From: Sarcocystis neurona
Lineage: Eukaryota > Apicomplexa > Conoidasida > Eucoccidiorida > Sarcocystidae
Reading direction: 5' to 3'
Length of the DNA: 64,000 nucleotides
Assembly: GCA_000727475.1 (NCBI GenBank)
Contig: KL647289.1
Coordinates: 6,752,088-6,816,087 of the forward strand
Shown piece by piece: positions 13,688 through 25,941 of the stretch. Position 1 is the stretch's first letter. Each line of letters starts with the position of its first letter. A program made the position numbers and the translations under genes. A model generated the notes under the pieces. The model was not told the DNA's origin and made no database searches. It saw only the letters and a program-made list of their open reading frames with translations.

Positions 13688-16600
13688 CGGCATACAACGC
13701 TACAACCAGCAGGAGCGGGTTACGCTGTAACAAGAATAGGCAGAAACTGGCAATAGACTCTGCCAAACTGCGATGAGAGGCTTTGGACTGAATCACTGAC
13801 TCGCGGATGCCAGTGCGCCGGCGAGTTGCCACTGCGTGTACAAACAGCCATCGAACGCAGACCCTCTTCGCGTTTGGCAGTGGTGCTGGCATTTGGAAGG
13901 TGACAAGCGCACGTTTGGAGTGACTGCGAGTTGTGCTCGCGACACTTATGTAGAGCAGCGGCTTCGGTCAGCGCGTGGTTTCAGTGTATACTTGTACTGG
14001 TGATGCATATTTCAACGTAGACGTGTGTGGGAGGGCGACACTGGGAGTGCACTAACCGATCTGCACACAAGATACGCTTCTTTGACCGTGGTTTTTTTTA
14101 GGTCACACGTGAATGAGGAAATGCTCGCGTGAAATAGAGCAGGCAGAGAGAGAGACGCTCAATCATACAGAGACGGCGCGTGGAAAGCGCGTAACTGTGC
14201 GACTCGGTCGAATGCCGAGATGGAAGGACGCTACGGCGACGCACCTCAGCAGAAGCGAGAACTAACTCCTGTAGTGGCTGATACATGGGAGCGCGTGCGG
14301 TCTTCTGTGTGGGACGACGGACGTGACATACACACTGTTTCGAATGCGTGCATCCTTAATAGGTCACTGAATATGCGTGAACGGTTGCTGACGACCAGGA
14401 AAAGTAATAATCTGTCAGACGCTGTCCTCTGTATGAACGTGAAGATTTGTGAACGAAGGAAACGGGAGGACGCTGGCATCAACGGGAGGACGCTGGCATT
14501 ACATCTCTCAGGGCTGCCGATAGTGGGCGCCGCAGTGTCGGACCAGAGGCCAGCGGACGGGTTCTCTCACGTGAGAGCATCACTTGCGAGAGGCGAACTG
14601 CGACGACTTCTCGTATTCTCAGTATGATTGTACACGATGTGCTGACTGTGGTAGCCGCCTCAGCGGCTAGAAAGGTGAAGAGACGAAAGGCCGAACAAGG
14701 GATGGACACAGGTCCCCCTACCGAACGTGGGCGGGGCAACTCGAGCAGAGCGCAACTGAGAGGCATCGCATGTAATACTAGATGCATGGGGGCGTGAAAA
14801 AGCCTGAGCGACTGCAGGAGGATTGTAGTTGTGCAACGAACACGAAATATAAGAAGGAAGGATGAGGGACAACATACGGTATGACGCGCGGTTCTGCGTA
14901 GTTGCCGAAAAGAAGCAAGCCCAGAGAGGCGCGCGGCACAGAAGGTTTGAGCTGTGAAGCATCGTTTTCATGTTCTGGTGATCCGGTAGAAAAACACAGT
15001 AGTGTAAAGGTGCATGCGTGTGTTTTCAAATTCTACCGACTCTCAGCAGCGAACTCCACCCGTACGTTCCCGAGGCAACGGCTTCAAGTGCAGGAGGGAC
15101 ACCTCGTGCGAAGCACGGTCGGATCCCTGCATAAATGCTGTAGGTTATTACTGCGACTTCTGGGCTTTGACAGCGACAAAGTCATACCGCGGCTGCCGCT
15201 ACGCTGCTTCTGTTCCTGTGAAGTAGCTGTGCTTCCCTGTGGGGAAGAGGCACGTGCTTACGCTTGTGACTGACACCCTTAAATCGGAGTGTGCCTCTGT
15301 ATCCTTAATGCGACTCGATATCTACCATTGTTACACATTCGTCGTAGGGACGTCACGGCAATGGACGCGCCTCCTGTTCTTCACGGGCTTACGCTTAAAT
15401 CTACGTTTATCACTGAAGTGTTGGGTCACGTACACCATTCTTTTCGTCTGCTTTCTCGGTAGCACGCGTGGCGCCTTCGGAGTGGGCAAGCAGAAATTCC
15501 TTTCTCGCAAGTTTTCCTCACGCTTGTCATCAATGACTGAGTCCCTTCGTAACGGCTCGTAGTACACAGAGCATAATCCGCGGTCCAGCGACACACACTA
15601 GACGTCGTTGGGGAAATACGGACACGCTTAGGTAGCCACTCGTGGTGCTTTGGAGACCAAGCACACGTGTACACAGTCGGAAAGTGGAATGCACCTGTAA
15701 CGGACGCTATACGTTAATAGACGGCACAGAACTTACCTAGAAAAAGAGCACTCTACCTAGCATATTAGGTAGCTTCAGGATCACTGGTTTTTCTCTCGAT
15801 GGGTAAGCTCCCCTACGTAAACAGGTTGTCTGCGCACGATTTGTCTTGCAAAGAGGTCGTGGGTTTCGTGCTGTATGCGTACGTTGTATTGGCTGCGGAA
15901 GACATCAGGGTGGTGTGTAGTTTTTATGCAGCTGTCGTGCCCGTCGCTCGTTCAGTTTGATACAAGCTCACGCTGGTGCGTGCTCTCATACGTGGAGATT
16001 GTGCTAACACTCGCTCCACGTAGCGTGACGGCTGCGCATGAGTGATACGTGCACGCCATGTAGCTCTATTCAGTTTTTATTGGTTGTAGCTATTCTCGTC
16101 CTGCCACAGTTTTGCCTGGTCAGTGTCGGAATGCTCATGATTTGTAAATGGTAACATGCGGCCACAACACTGTCGCTGGGCGTCGCATTTAACCGCCGAC
16201 ACAATGGCTCTGACAACAGTCTATCTCTTAGCATTGAGACTGGTATGGGGCAGACGTTTGCCCGCGAGGTGCGTCCGGATTTCGTGTGTCAGCTTCCGTA
16301 GCTGGTGAAGTTTTTAGTTGCCGCAGAAAGCAAATCAGCCGGTGATTCGCAACGTATTCGTTGTTCGGAGCACGTACGGTGACTGCGCTAATTAAGGGCC
16401 TTCGTGCGTGCGCGGTGTGCTCAGCTTTATAGGCACTGCCTCGCAGAAGCACCAGAACAACACCCCTAGGGGGCGCTCGTGAGTAGCTGCGTTTAGATTG
16501 CCTCCTTAAACCCGAGAGAATGCGCGCAGCCACTCTGAACGAAGCCTATTTATAAGCCGCACACGCAACCGCACGGCAGCCACTAGCAGGCAGTACAAGG

Positions 16601-17268
16601 CGCTATGCACCTACGATGTTCGAGCGCGTCTCCGTGTACATGCTCGTGAAGTTTCAAGACTTGCCACATAGGTGGTCACGTAGGATGTCCTCATCGCTTC
16701 ATGTGCCCCTTTTAAAGTCAGTACCGATTCCTTGTGGCACGAAGTAGAGTTCGTAAGCTGCTCTCCTCACCGTCTCCAGGTAAATACCATGTCTCAGGCG
16801 CCACTACGTCGAGCCACAAGGGTTCGGTACTGACTTCGAAATGACAGCAGCGGACGAACTCCCCAAGAGGCTAGATTCATCACGAAGAGACTGGCAAGGA
16901 GTCCTCCCAGTGCTGGACAATGATTTCCATACCACAACCTTGCGGCTTCTGAGTCAATCCCACCATCACGCCTGTATCAAGTATCACACAAACAGAATGT
17001 TCCCGTCCTTCAGTCCAGGGCATGCGGTGTATCACTGCGTGGTCGTGCGTGACGCAGTTCCCAAGTCGAATCTTTCTCCTAGCTCCGCCGTCCTCTCACA
17101 CAGGCCGTCCCCTGAGTTAATCTGGCGGTGCTAATCCCGGTAGAGCCGTCTTTTCTGGTCCACGGATGATAGAGTTGCACTGGTTTTGAGCTTGCGCTTT
17201 CCTGTGTCGGAGTCAAGGGATAGATTTTTTTGTTGGGATGGTTGGCATGCCCGGTCGATTTCCCTCTT
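13688..17268. other. convergent intergenic region, no supported gene
   Basis: This lies between the 3' ends of the forward J-protein gene and the reverse CDC50 gene, so it should hold both 3' UTRs. Short frames occur (for example 14220-14627, forward), but none shows a domain, a signal peptide or a convincing splice chain. Confidence 0.6.
14461..14500. repeat. 20-bp tandem duplication
   Basis: Two adjacent 20-base copies beginning AACGGGAGGACGCTGGCAT that differ only at the last base. They lie in the convergent intergenic region. Confidence 0.85.
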
Positions 17269-20200
17269 TTACCTTGTTTTCCCGCGTCGCTTACGCTGGG
17301 TACGCCACCGTAAATCCTGGGCACAGTCAAGAACTTCTTCCTCGGTTATGTAAAACCACTTTCGCCAAATCATGTAACTGGCCACTATTGCCAGGATGCA
17401 GCCGAAGACCAAATATGCGCTGCCCAGAAACTGTGTGCGTCCATTGAACCTCGAAGGCTGAACGAGTACAATAGCCTTCCTCCCTCTCCATTGTTTTACA
17501 TCGTAGGTGACAGCGATGTAGGCAAAAAGCGGAAGCTTTACTGGACCGCGGATTCGTCCGTAAAATTTTCGCCACGTGCCAAAGGGTGCAGTGTGCATCC
17601 ACTGAATGAAATGACCGTTTTCTACCATATCGCCGGCTTCCTCGTAGTTCAGTCGATCCATAAGAAGCTCAGCTTTGGCTTCTTCACGTGTCTTGTACAT
17701 ATCTTTACCATCGTCGTTGTCGCTCAGGCTCATCCAGAAGTATACACGATCACGGTATCTGGCACGCACATCAGCAGGGGGATTCTTAAAACGTTTGCGC
17801 CAGTCGCCAAACGAACTGAGCAGCACATCTTGATTCTGTTCCAGCACTAACGGTCGCACAGGTCCTGCATCGATGGAATCATCAGGCACAGCGTCTAGAA
17901 ACTGGAAGCGGTCGGTGAAAACATTCCACGCCAGTACACCGCAGGGGTGCAGCACTTTGGTGACGTTGTCTATGACTGCTGTAACCGCTGGCTCGCATTC
18001 CTTCAAGTCTCGCGGATCAGTAAACACTTTTCCTGCCAGCTGCTCGTCCTTCCGGCTCCAAAGCACCTGTGCGTCATTCTGGTAGAAACGGTCCATTTCT
18101 ATGTATACGTAAATGTATGGACCAGTCAATTCCGATATGACGCTGGTAGTTTCCTCCGTACGTGGGAGCGGTTGAGGCGTAGGGGGCGGTAAGCTAAAAA
18201 AATAGCTCAACGGCGCAGAGGAAGACGCTGAATAACCCATGGCACGTCTTCTCGGGACCTTCTTTCGGATACTGCCACTACGAGGGTCATCCGGGAAGGG
18301 TCCTTCAAATTGTGATTCCCTTCCAGCATAGCCGTACGTAGTAGATCTCCGACTCATGCGTAGGTCGCTAGATCCTCCGGGCTCCCTCCGTGTTTCTTCT
18401 CCGTCGACTGTGCTGCCCCGACGCGATCCTTTCTTGCTGCTTTCGTGGACTGGATTTTTCTCATCTGAACGAGCCGTATTCAACCGAATCGTATGCAGGC
18501 GTCCCGAGCACAAGTCAGCAGTAATGGAAAGCAGGGAGTACCGCGAGCCACCTTCCTGCAGAGTTTCATCTTCGTAGTTCAGCCTGCATTCGACGTGTCG
18601 CTCGTCCTCTACTGTAAGCCACGCACCGATTGATAAGAACACGATGCTGCCCAACAGCGAAGCCCACATCATGGATACACGCGTACAGACTGGGTAGAAG
18701 CCGTACCGGACTTCTCTCTGGACCTCCCTCACAAGCATACACGCAAGTCTGCGTGATATAATGGTAGACCCAGAGTCGCCTGCTGGCCAGCTGCCTGGTG
18801 CTCCAGAGGCTTCACCTTTCTTTCGAAAGTAGCGAGTTGAAGACCCCTCGTCGCAAACAATCGGCCGATTCACTTCTGAGAACCTTGTTTGGCGCGCTTG
18901 TTCGTCGGAAAAACACTTACTACAACTTACGCGGAGAAGCTTGGCAGGATCAATTCGATGTATCAGACGTCGGTCATGACTGTCACCTTGTGGTACACCA
19001 AAAACCATGACACTCGCCTCGCCTAGTGCGGCGGCGCCTACGCGCATATGAAGCTGCTTTTTCTCGACCTCCGTGAGCTCTGCAACTTTCGAAGTATCAT
19101 ATTCGTGGTACTCGTACTCTCCTGCAAGATACGGGGTACACTTCTCCGTTATAGTACCACTGCTCGACGTTCTTGATGACGCTGTTTTGCCATTTTCACT
19201 GGCCTCCGTCGCGCTGCCGTTTTCTGCCGGAAACTTTTGGAATGAACGGCGCCCGCTGGAGTGAGCCGTGAAGAAAACACGATGAACGCTACGCGAGTCC
19301 TTTGACGCCAGTAAGGGTGTTCCCGACCCTTTTCCCGTGCCGGCAGAAACCCGCCTCTGCATGCAAGAGCGTGCCACAGACGCCAGTGAGGCCACTCTAG
19401 AGACGGTTCGACTTTGTCCACGGTCTTCGGTACTCTTTGGGTCGTTGTCCGAAGGGCTTCGCCCGGCTGGTGACGACAGCGACCGCTTCTTCCGGCGTTT
19501 CAAACGTCCCAGTGTTGCGCTAGACCAGAAGAGTCTCTCCGTTGGCCTACCCGCTTCTGCAGCTTGCGCTTCATTTGCAACTACATCAAAGCCACACGTA
19601 GTCCTCACGTGAGGCCGTCCTTGCTGCAGAGTACATCTACCACCCAAGTGACGAACAACAGTAGAGCAGCTCGGAGTGTTGAGTCGTGCGACGAGCGGTA
19701 ACACGCCGTACTTTTCAACAGCACCAGCAACACCGCGTGGTCCAGCTGGTGTCTCACACCCTTGCTGCCATGGGATTCTGCTATCCTTTCCAGAAGCTGT
19801 CTGGCTTTCTGCTGGGTGCACCTCACCGACGGGGTGGCTACCGGATGACCATTCGCCGCACGACAGTGGTTGCACACTGGAGTGGCCACTAGAATCTGCC
19901 CTAGTCCATATATCCCTGGACACGCTGAGCCGTCGTCGCACGTTTGAGCCTCGTATCTGCAGCGACTTTCTGCACTTCACCAGCGGTTCACAAAAGGGAC
20001 TCGTCTTTTCGTCGGCTTCAGTGGGAGACACAGTGACGTCTCTGCAGTTAGGAGACTGTCGGCTAGCTAAGTAGGCCAGGTGTGAAATACGTTCCTCCGT
20101 AGAAAGGCTGATGCTCCAATCGTCTGACACTTGCTGTGACACCGGCTGCGTCACGCCGCTGGTGGCTGATGCGCACTTCACACACCCTGTGTGGGGCTCT

Positions 20201-20685
20201 TCAACACTGGAACTGTTACTGGGGGAGACGAGCAGTGAAGCGGAGTCCCCCGATCTGACTGCCTTGTCAACTAAAGCACTGCTCTGGATTGCGAGCTGGT
20301 CTATATTACCAAGCAAGCTTTGTCGTCCGTTTCCTGATGGGAGTTGAGCACATGCCCGGTGGTGAACCTCAGAAAGTGGCCAGCCGTCTGCCTCAGTTAG
20401 CGTCAGCCGCGCTAGAACATCTGTGGTTGCTCGTACATCTGGCGTGTGTTGCCTGCAGCCGGCAAGCCGGTTAGGTCTACGCTCGGTCCCTGTTTCTGCG
20501 GTGCCGCCTATCGACAGGCATTTAATTCTGCTGGAGTTGCGGTTGAGTATTTGCTGGTGCATCTGTTGACCACTTTGCGGCTGTCCGTCTGGTGATGGAG
20601 AAGCAGACGCTCCCTCCATTGCTGGTTCTTTCGTAGTCTCAGGTGAATGACATTCGGGTCCGAACGTTAAGTATACGGTTTGCAC
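17269..20685 (-). CDS. LEM3/CDC50 family protein (P4-ATPase flippase subunit) with long N-terminal extension
   Basis: CDC50 proteins are beta subunits needed for folding, export and activity of P4-ATPases. In apicomplexans they also partner the P4-ATPase-guanylate cyclase fusion. This single-exon protein is 1,138 residues, against about 350-400 for typical members. Residues 1 to about 665 are a Ser/Arg-rich cytosolic extension without a recognised domain. The first membrane helix is about 670-692. The luminal region has an extra Ser/Arg-rich insert (about 735-845) before the core, which begins GPYIYVYIEMDRFYQND. Family landmarks are PCGVLAWNVF (about 914), the segment around ENGHFIQWM and TWRKFYGRI, and the second membrane helix (about 1086-1110). 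A basic tail follows. The start is the first ATG of the frame; another Met at residue 23 is possible. Confidence 0.92.
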   Translation of the reverse strand: MQTVYLTFGPECHSPETTKEPAMEGASASPSPDGQPQSGQQMHQQILNRNSSRIKCLSIGGTAETGTERRPNRLAGCRQHTPDVRATTDVLARLTLTEADGWPLSEVHHRACAQLPSGNGRQSLLGNIDQLAIQSSALVDKAVRSGDSASLLVSPSNSSSVEEPHTGCVKCASATSGVTQPVSQQVSDDWSISLSTEERISHLAYLASRQSPNCRDVTVSPTEADEKTSPFCEPLVKCRKSLQIRGSNVRRRLSVSRDIWTRADSSGHSSVQPLSCGEWSSGSHPVGEVHPAESQTASGKDSRIPWQQGCETPAGPRGVAGAVEKYGVLPLVARLNTPSCSTVVRHLGGRCTLQQGRPHVRTTCGFDVVANEAQAAEAGRPTERLFWSSATLGRLKRRKKRSLSSPAGRSPSDNDPKSTEDRGQSRTVSRVASLASVARSCMQRRVSAGTGKGSGTPLLASKDSRSVHRVFFTAHSSGRRSFQKFPAENGSATEASENGKTASSRTSSSGTITEKCTPYLAGEYEYHEYDTSKVAELTEVEKKQLHMRVGAAALGEASVMVFGVPQGDSHDRRLIHRIDPAKLLRVSCSKCFSDEQARQTRFSEVNRPIVCDEGSSTRYFRKKGEASGAPGSWPAGDSGSTIISRRLACMLVREVQREVRYGFYPVCTRVSMMWASLLGSIVFLSIGAWLTVEDERHVECRLNYEDETLQEGGSRYSLLSITADLCSGRLHTIRLNTARSDEKNPVHESSKKGSRRGSTVDGEETRREPGGSSDLRMSRRSTTYGYAGRESQFEGPFPDDPRSGSIRKKVPRRRAMGYSASSSAPLSYFFSLPPPTPQPLPRTEETTSVISELTGPYIYVYIEMDRFYQNDAQVLWSRKDEQLAGKVFTDPRDLKECEPAVTAVIDNVTKVLHPCGVLAWNVFTDRFQFLDAVPDDSIDAGPVRPLVLEQNQDVLLSSFGDWRKRFKNPPADVRARYRDRVYFWMSLSDNDDGKDMYKTREEAKAELLMDRLNYEEAGDMVENGHFIQWMHTAPFGTWRKFYGRIRGPVKLPLFAYIAVTYDVKQWRGRKAIVLVQPSRFNGRTQFLGSAYLVFGCILAIVASYMIWRKWFYITEEEVLDCAQDLRWRTQRKRRGKTR

Positions 20686-23600
20686 ACGAACGGGGGAAGC
20701 TTCACGTCAACACATACGCTTAGACGCGCGCCTAAAAGTCTCCCAATATGAATACACCAGGTTTCTCTGGCTGTAGAGCCCGCACAGGGGTGGTGATGAG
20801 CCTGTAGACTACGTCAGAAGACGCGGAACAGGAGCGCGTCTTTGGAAAAAAGTCAGCAATTGTAAAATACATAAATGTTGGCCGAAGAGAGCTACGACAC
20901 GATGCAAGACGGCTGAGGACCCGAAGCGTTGCGCAAAGCTTTCTGTAATTGCACGGAGATTACCAACTACGGCAACACAAGGAGAGCCCAGCAATCCCGA
21001 CAAGATTAATTGGCAACTGCTGCAACGTAAGGAGAGCCCAGCAATCCCACCAACATTAATTGGCAACAGCAGAGCCCAGCAATCCCAACAACATTAATTG
21101 GCAACAGCAGAGCCCAGCAATCCCAACAACATTAATTGAGAACATCTGCAATACTGTGAGGGAGGTGCATGAAAACGCAGAAATTCAAGAGGGTACCACA
21201 GGTTGCACAGTTGATGCGCTGGTACGCTCTCGATTAGGCGATGCAGAATAAGGTATATTGTTTATCGCCCTCGACTTCCCCGTGAACCGAAGCAACGTGC
21301 AAAGTGAAGGCACAGGTGCAGCCCTAGGGACGCAGGACACCCAGGGCTGAGATTACGACTAGCACTACGGACGTACGGTTCCAGGTCTGAGACAATATTA
21401 TGGTTTCACGCGTTGGCAAGGACGCGGTGCAAGAACGTACGTCACCACGAAAATCCTCTGGCAACACTAAGGCTACCGAGTGTGGTCAGAAGATTTCCTT
21501 CTGTCTACGACTGTCGATCTTGCTGGTCAAGACATACGAACACAACGCAGCTCTGTCGCCGTTTGGGGCGTCCTGTTCCGGTGACGCAGTGAACGGATTC
21601 GTTACGGCATCGGCACGCATGCGCACGAGGACGTTTGCTCGGTTAAAATAACAAAGAGCTAGATTTCGTTTGAAGGAGATTCAGGTGGATGGCATGTCCC
21701 TCGACTGCACGTAAAAGTGTGTCCGTACACTACGGAAACACGTACACACTTTTTGCGCGTCCTTACCATTTAATATAAAGATACTCACAGAGACCCTGTG
21801 GTGCAACACTGTCGTTAATTCGTATGCCTTTTGCGCGTACTGGGAACAATGCTCTACGGTTGCGCCCCAAGGCTGGGGGCACCAACACACGATGTACCAC
21901 AATGCATGTTTTTGCCCCTGGGGGGGAACTTGAGCCCCTTTGGCTGTTTTTTGTCAGTTGCCACACACATGCACCCTGGCATGGTGGTCTCTTTCGTATG
22001 CAGTTGCTTCGGTCGTGAAGCGCTTCTTCCAAACATCCTATGCCTCCTAAAGTGAGTGGCAGCGACCAGGGGCGGGTAGCGGGCGTTCCCCTAGTAAGAT
22101 CTCGCTGGGTACCTTCTTTGCAGAACGGTATTTAAGTAGATGAAGCAGCCCCCCCAAAACAGCGATAAACACAGAACGCGCACAATCGACAGGAACCGTC
22201 TTTACCGTCCTGTTATACAATCGGTTCTCATTTTAGACCCAGCTGGGGCAAGGCTGCTACGGTGCGCGTAGGATACCGGCGGCCGACAGGCAGAGTCTAG
22301 TGGTATGACCGGTGTGTCTCCCGGCGGGACAGCTTTGCGCGCTGATCTCTTGAGACGCCCAAGCTGAAACGGGCTTGAGCGCTTTCCCTCGACTGCAAAG
22401 TATGGTGATCTGACCGTACACCTCCCACCTACACGTATCACGGAAGATATGTAGTAGAATGGGAATGTGAATGTATCGAGCGGTTTGGTAGCGCCGCGGA
22501 GCAAGCGAACCTACGCTACTAGTGGCGCGGGTTACTGACCGCGCGAACAGTAATAATTTCGGCAAACGGGCCAAGCGGAATCCTTCTCCGAATCTACGAC
22601 ATCGACACGAAATAAGCCAGCATGTGGTATGCATCAAGCCGCTGCGCCCCTTTTGAATCCCTGAAGTGCAACTGAGCAGCATGGTACCAACAATTGTTCT
22701 GCTTCGTTGCATCATGCAGGAAAGCGATCCTCACGCACACCACTATGTGTAAGCCGTACTGAAAACGTTTCAACTTTTGCAGAAGGCAATTTAACGGTAG
22801 CGGCAAAAAAGTACTGGAAAACGCTACGCAAGTATACCTCTAGTGGTATCCATCGGGTGAAGCGGTCACGGCGACATGCGCTCAGAAACCTGTAGAAAGC
22901 TGGAGTTTACGCTGCATCATAGCTCGACATTCGTGTAGGGTCCTTCAACGCCCATTCAACTGGTTCGGATGATGCACTGCTCATGAAAGGATGCCGCTAA
23001 GAAAGGAGCATCCCGCAGAATTATGAACTCATGGACCTTTGGATAGTCGCAGAGATGAGCACGGAAGTCGTTGGTTGTTTGGTTGTTCAAGCGACACAGA
23101 AGAGGAGGACGGCTGCAATTCTAGTAAAATGCGGGAGATCTGCCAATGGAAGGAACGGGGCCGGTAAAAACATGGCCTACGGCATCCGCCCTGCAGTGAA
23201 GCCGTTTGTACAGGGGCGGGCGGCTTTCTAGCTTAATCAGAAAAGTCATCGTTTGTTTCGGAGCACTGACTGTGGTGAAGAGCGCAGCATAAACGCGTCT
23301 TCAGTGCAGACATGCATGCTACGATGAATCTAGACATGCGCGTAACCGCTGACTACGTAGACACACGCCTCTGCATACACCGAAGGTCACAGATGGTATA
23401 CGTTGTAGAATATTCCACCTTTCTGCTTCCATTGTTCGTGCGAGAAATCACGGGTGCACCGGCACGACCCTCCAGTGGGGATGGGTTCAGGCGCGGTAGG
23501 GAGACATGCGCCTCAATTGTGGCATCGTTGCAGCACGTTGATCTAAGACAACTCTGATGCAGATACGCGGGTCTAGTGATGGAAGGTTACCCCGACGGTT

Positions 23601-24140
23601 AAATTGTCAACAGCGGCCCGTGGCGTGAATCCTCCGCAACACCGAAATTTCCAGTGAGTTACCAGGGGAGGTATCAGGCGACCGCTCTTCCACCAGTACA
23701 TTAGCTAAGTCACTTGACCACGTTCTGCTCTTCAGTTGTTAACTACATGGTGTACCGCCCCTATCTCCTTCGAAAGGAGCGAATAAAAAAGTAGTGGTAG
23801 GCCCAAGTAGATACTGCGATGAGCTTCATCAACGTTCCTTCTGCGTGCGGCCGCGTGACGCCTGCACAACGTGGACGCTCGCAAGGCACGGAGGACACCA
23901 GCTCGGGTGCATATTGCATAGAGGAATGAAAACCGCAGTAGAATGTGTGGCACTGGTGCCATCCTACTTGGAGTATGAAACCCAGAAGGTTTATATTGGG
24001 AATCCGGCACCCACGCAAACAGAAGGACGCACCAAAGCGTAGTTCTACACTTCAACCTCACAGAACTGTTCGGAGCATACGACGAGTGCATCCAGAGAAA
24101 ACAATTCACTTCACAGCCAGCATGACAGCTGCCCGACTCC
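20686..24140. other. intergenic region upstream of the CDC50 gene, no supported gene
   Basis: This holds the 5' flank of the CDC50 gene and the 3' flank of the coiled-coil gene, both on the reverse strand. It contains the tandem repeat at 20984-21147. Short frames such as 22257-22715 (reverse) and 23031-23231 (forward) have no recognisable content. Confidence 0.55.
20984..21147. repeat. four-copy tandem repeat, units of about 50/38/38/38 bp
   Basis: The core GAGCCCAGCAATCCCAACAA, followed by CATTAATTGGCAACAGCA, recurs at 20984, 21034, 21072 and 21110. The first unit is longer and more diverged (50 bases); the rest are spaced by 38 bases. It sits about 300 bases upstream of the CDC50 start codon. 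Confidence 0.9.
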
Positions 24141-25941
24141 TTAAAAATACTCAAACGTCGAATCGTCATCGTCTTTCTTCTCCCTTGTTTTGTCTTGCCC
24201 ACCTTTCAGCTCGCTGTGAGGGTCATCGTTGCCAGCGTCAGACACGCACCCACTGCAACAGTACTCGCGTCCCCTCGCCCACAGTACGCTAAGTAGTTTC
24301 GAACTGGGAACGCGTGAACCCTCCTTCTTGAGGTCTGCAATTTGCTGTTTCAAGTTACGAATCTCCTCCTCTTTTTCCTTCACCAATTCTTCATGATCTT
24401 GAACCAGCTCGCTCTGTAAGCGAACCAGAAGATCATCTCGCTGGTTGACCTCTTCTCCTTTCTGCAGTACAAATAATTAGCGTGCACAGTGCAGGAGTAG
24501 ATGTAACGCTGGAACTGAAAACCCAGCAAAACCCTGTAGACCTACGGATGTGCGTGTAGCAGTGAGTGTCGAACGTGTACGTACCCGCCCACGGATGTGT
24601 ATGCAAGGATGTGTGCTAATTCGTCCTAGCTCGCTGCTCGTCCTGAAGTGCGCTCGTAAAGGTAGGGCCTCCTGTAACCACAAGATACGGATGCTATTAC
24701 GTCTAAATATGGGTATGCAACTGGTAGGTGCTGTGGAGCGCCACGCACTCATTTCACCGCCACAGCCAATAGAGGCGTTGTCCCACAACATGGCATATAC
24801 GGTATATCAATAAAGGAGCCTACCTGTGCCGTTACGTACTCGGAGTTCGCAAGACGCTGCAGCAGGAAGATGGGCACAGCGTCATCCGAATCATCGACAA
24901 ATGAAGAGCAGGAGCAGGAGGCTGCTGCGTGGCGCAAGCCGGCTCTCTTCCCACCTAAGGTGCCTTTCGAGGTTCGCGGAAACTTACTTCTTTTAGCATG
25001 AAATTTTGGTCTTCGAGCTGCAGAGCAACAGCACACGAAAGAAGGAAGAATCCGCCTCACACTGTTGTCCAGCATTGTCGCAATCCCTCAAAACACGTTT
25101 GCTGCTAACCCTCACTGTCGCCGTTGAGTCACTTTTTTCTTGCCACAAAACGGACGCTGCACGCATGGCCTACTAAGATAACGTACTTGTCGAACCCGGT
25201 CCTGGATCTTTCGTATCTGCATCGGACACGTACTCACACAAAAGTAAACGCGGAAACTGTGCCACAGGCTCTCTATACTAGACATGCACTTTCTACCGTC
25301 CCATCGTGCGATAGGCAGTTTGCTCAACAGAGGAGAGCTCCTTCTTCTTGCGGCTGTCCACCGGAAACAGAGCTGCACACGTTGCTTCGTCTCAGTAGAG
25401 GACGGCGTACGGGGGGACGGACGCACGAACAGCCACAAAATTCTACGACCCGGCTACATGAACTGGCTTAGCTTCTTTTGGGACCCGCACCACCGAATAC
25501 AATAGACGGATGGATCTCTCTTGTCTACGACTCATCCAGGGGGTCACACGTGCTTTGAGGCACGTGCGATTAAGCACACACACCACGCGCCGTGATACTG
25601 CTTCTCACGTACAGTACGATACTGAACAAGTATATCACGTAGTTTTGTATGAACTGGTGCCACCGCTCTACCATTATCGTGTTTGATCAACTTCGACACG
25701 CTGCTCGGGCCGCAGCGCCGTCTTTACCATTTCTACGACCACTATCCCCTTCTAAATTCAGTCTTGCTGACAGTTCCGACCATGAAACTAATCTCAGTCC
25801 TCTCACACGTGGTGCAGCTCTGGTGCGACAACTACAACGACTACAACTGTTGCGTTCCGCGAGCACACACAAGCTTACCTGTTTGGCCACTTCCGGCGTA
25901 ACTTGCGCCTCGTGTCCAAGGGCATTATTGTGTGCGCTCAT
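24141..25941 (-). CDS. small coiled-coil protein built from micro-exons
   Basis: Five reverse-strand exons join in phase 0 throughout: 25879-25941 (start ATG at 25941), 25187-25216 (10 codons), 24988-25017 (10 codons), 24824-24856 (11 codons) and 24141-24461 (106 codons plus stop). The product would be 158 residues. Residues of about 12-105 form one continuous heptad-rich coiled coil, including VTPEVAKQIRKIQ and VKEKEEEIRNLKQQIADLKK. The heptads pass smoothly across all four junctions, which is the main argument for the model. The tail is Asp/Lys-rich with a short CCSGC cluster. All donors begin GTA and all acceptors end AG. No family can be named. The first exon is the least certain: coding could start further upstream, since the open frame continues beyond the ATG to a possible acceptor near 25957. 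Confidence 0.62.

Noticed and set aside
14220..14627. 135-codon forward frame in the convergent intergenic region
   Set aside because: It contains a 20-base tandem duplication, has no recognisable domain, and sits where the 3' UTR of the J-protein gene is expected.
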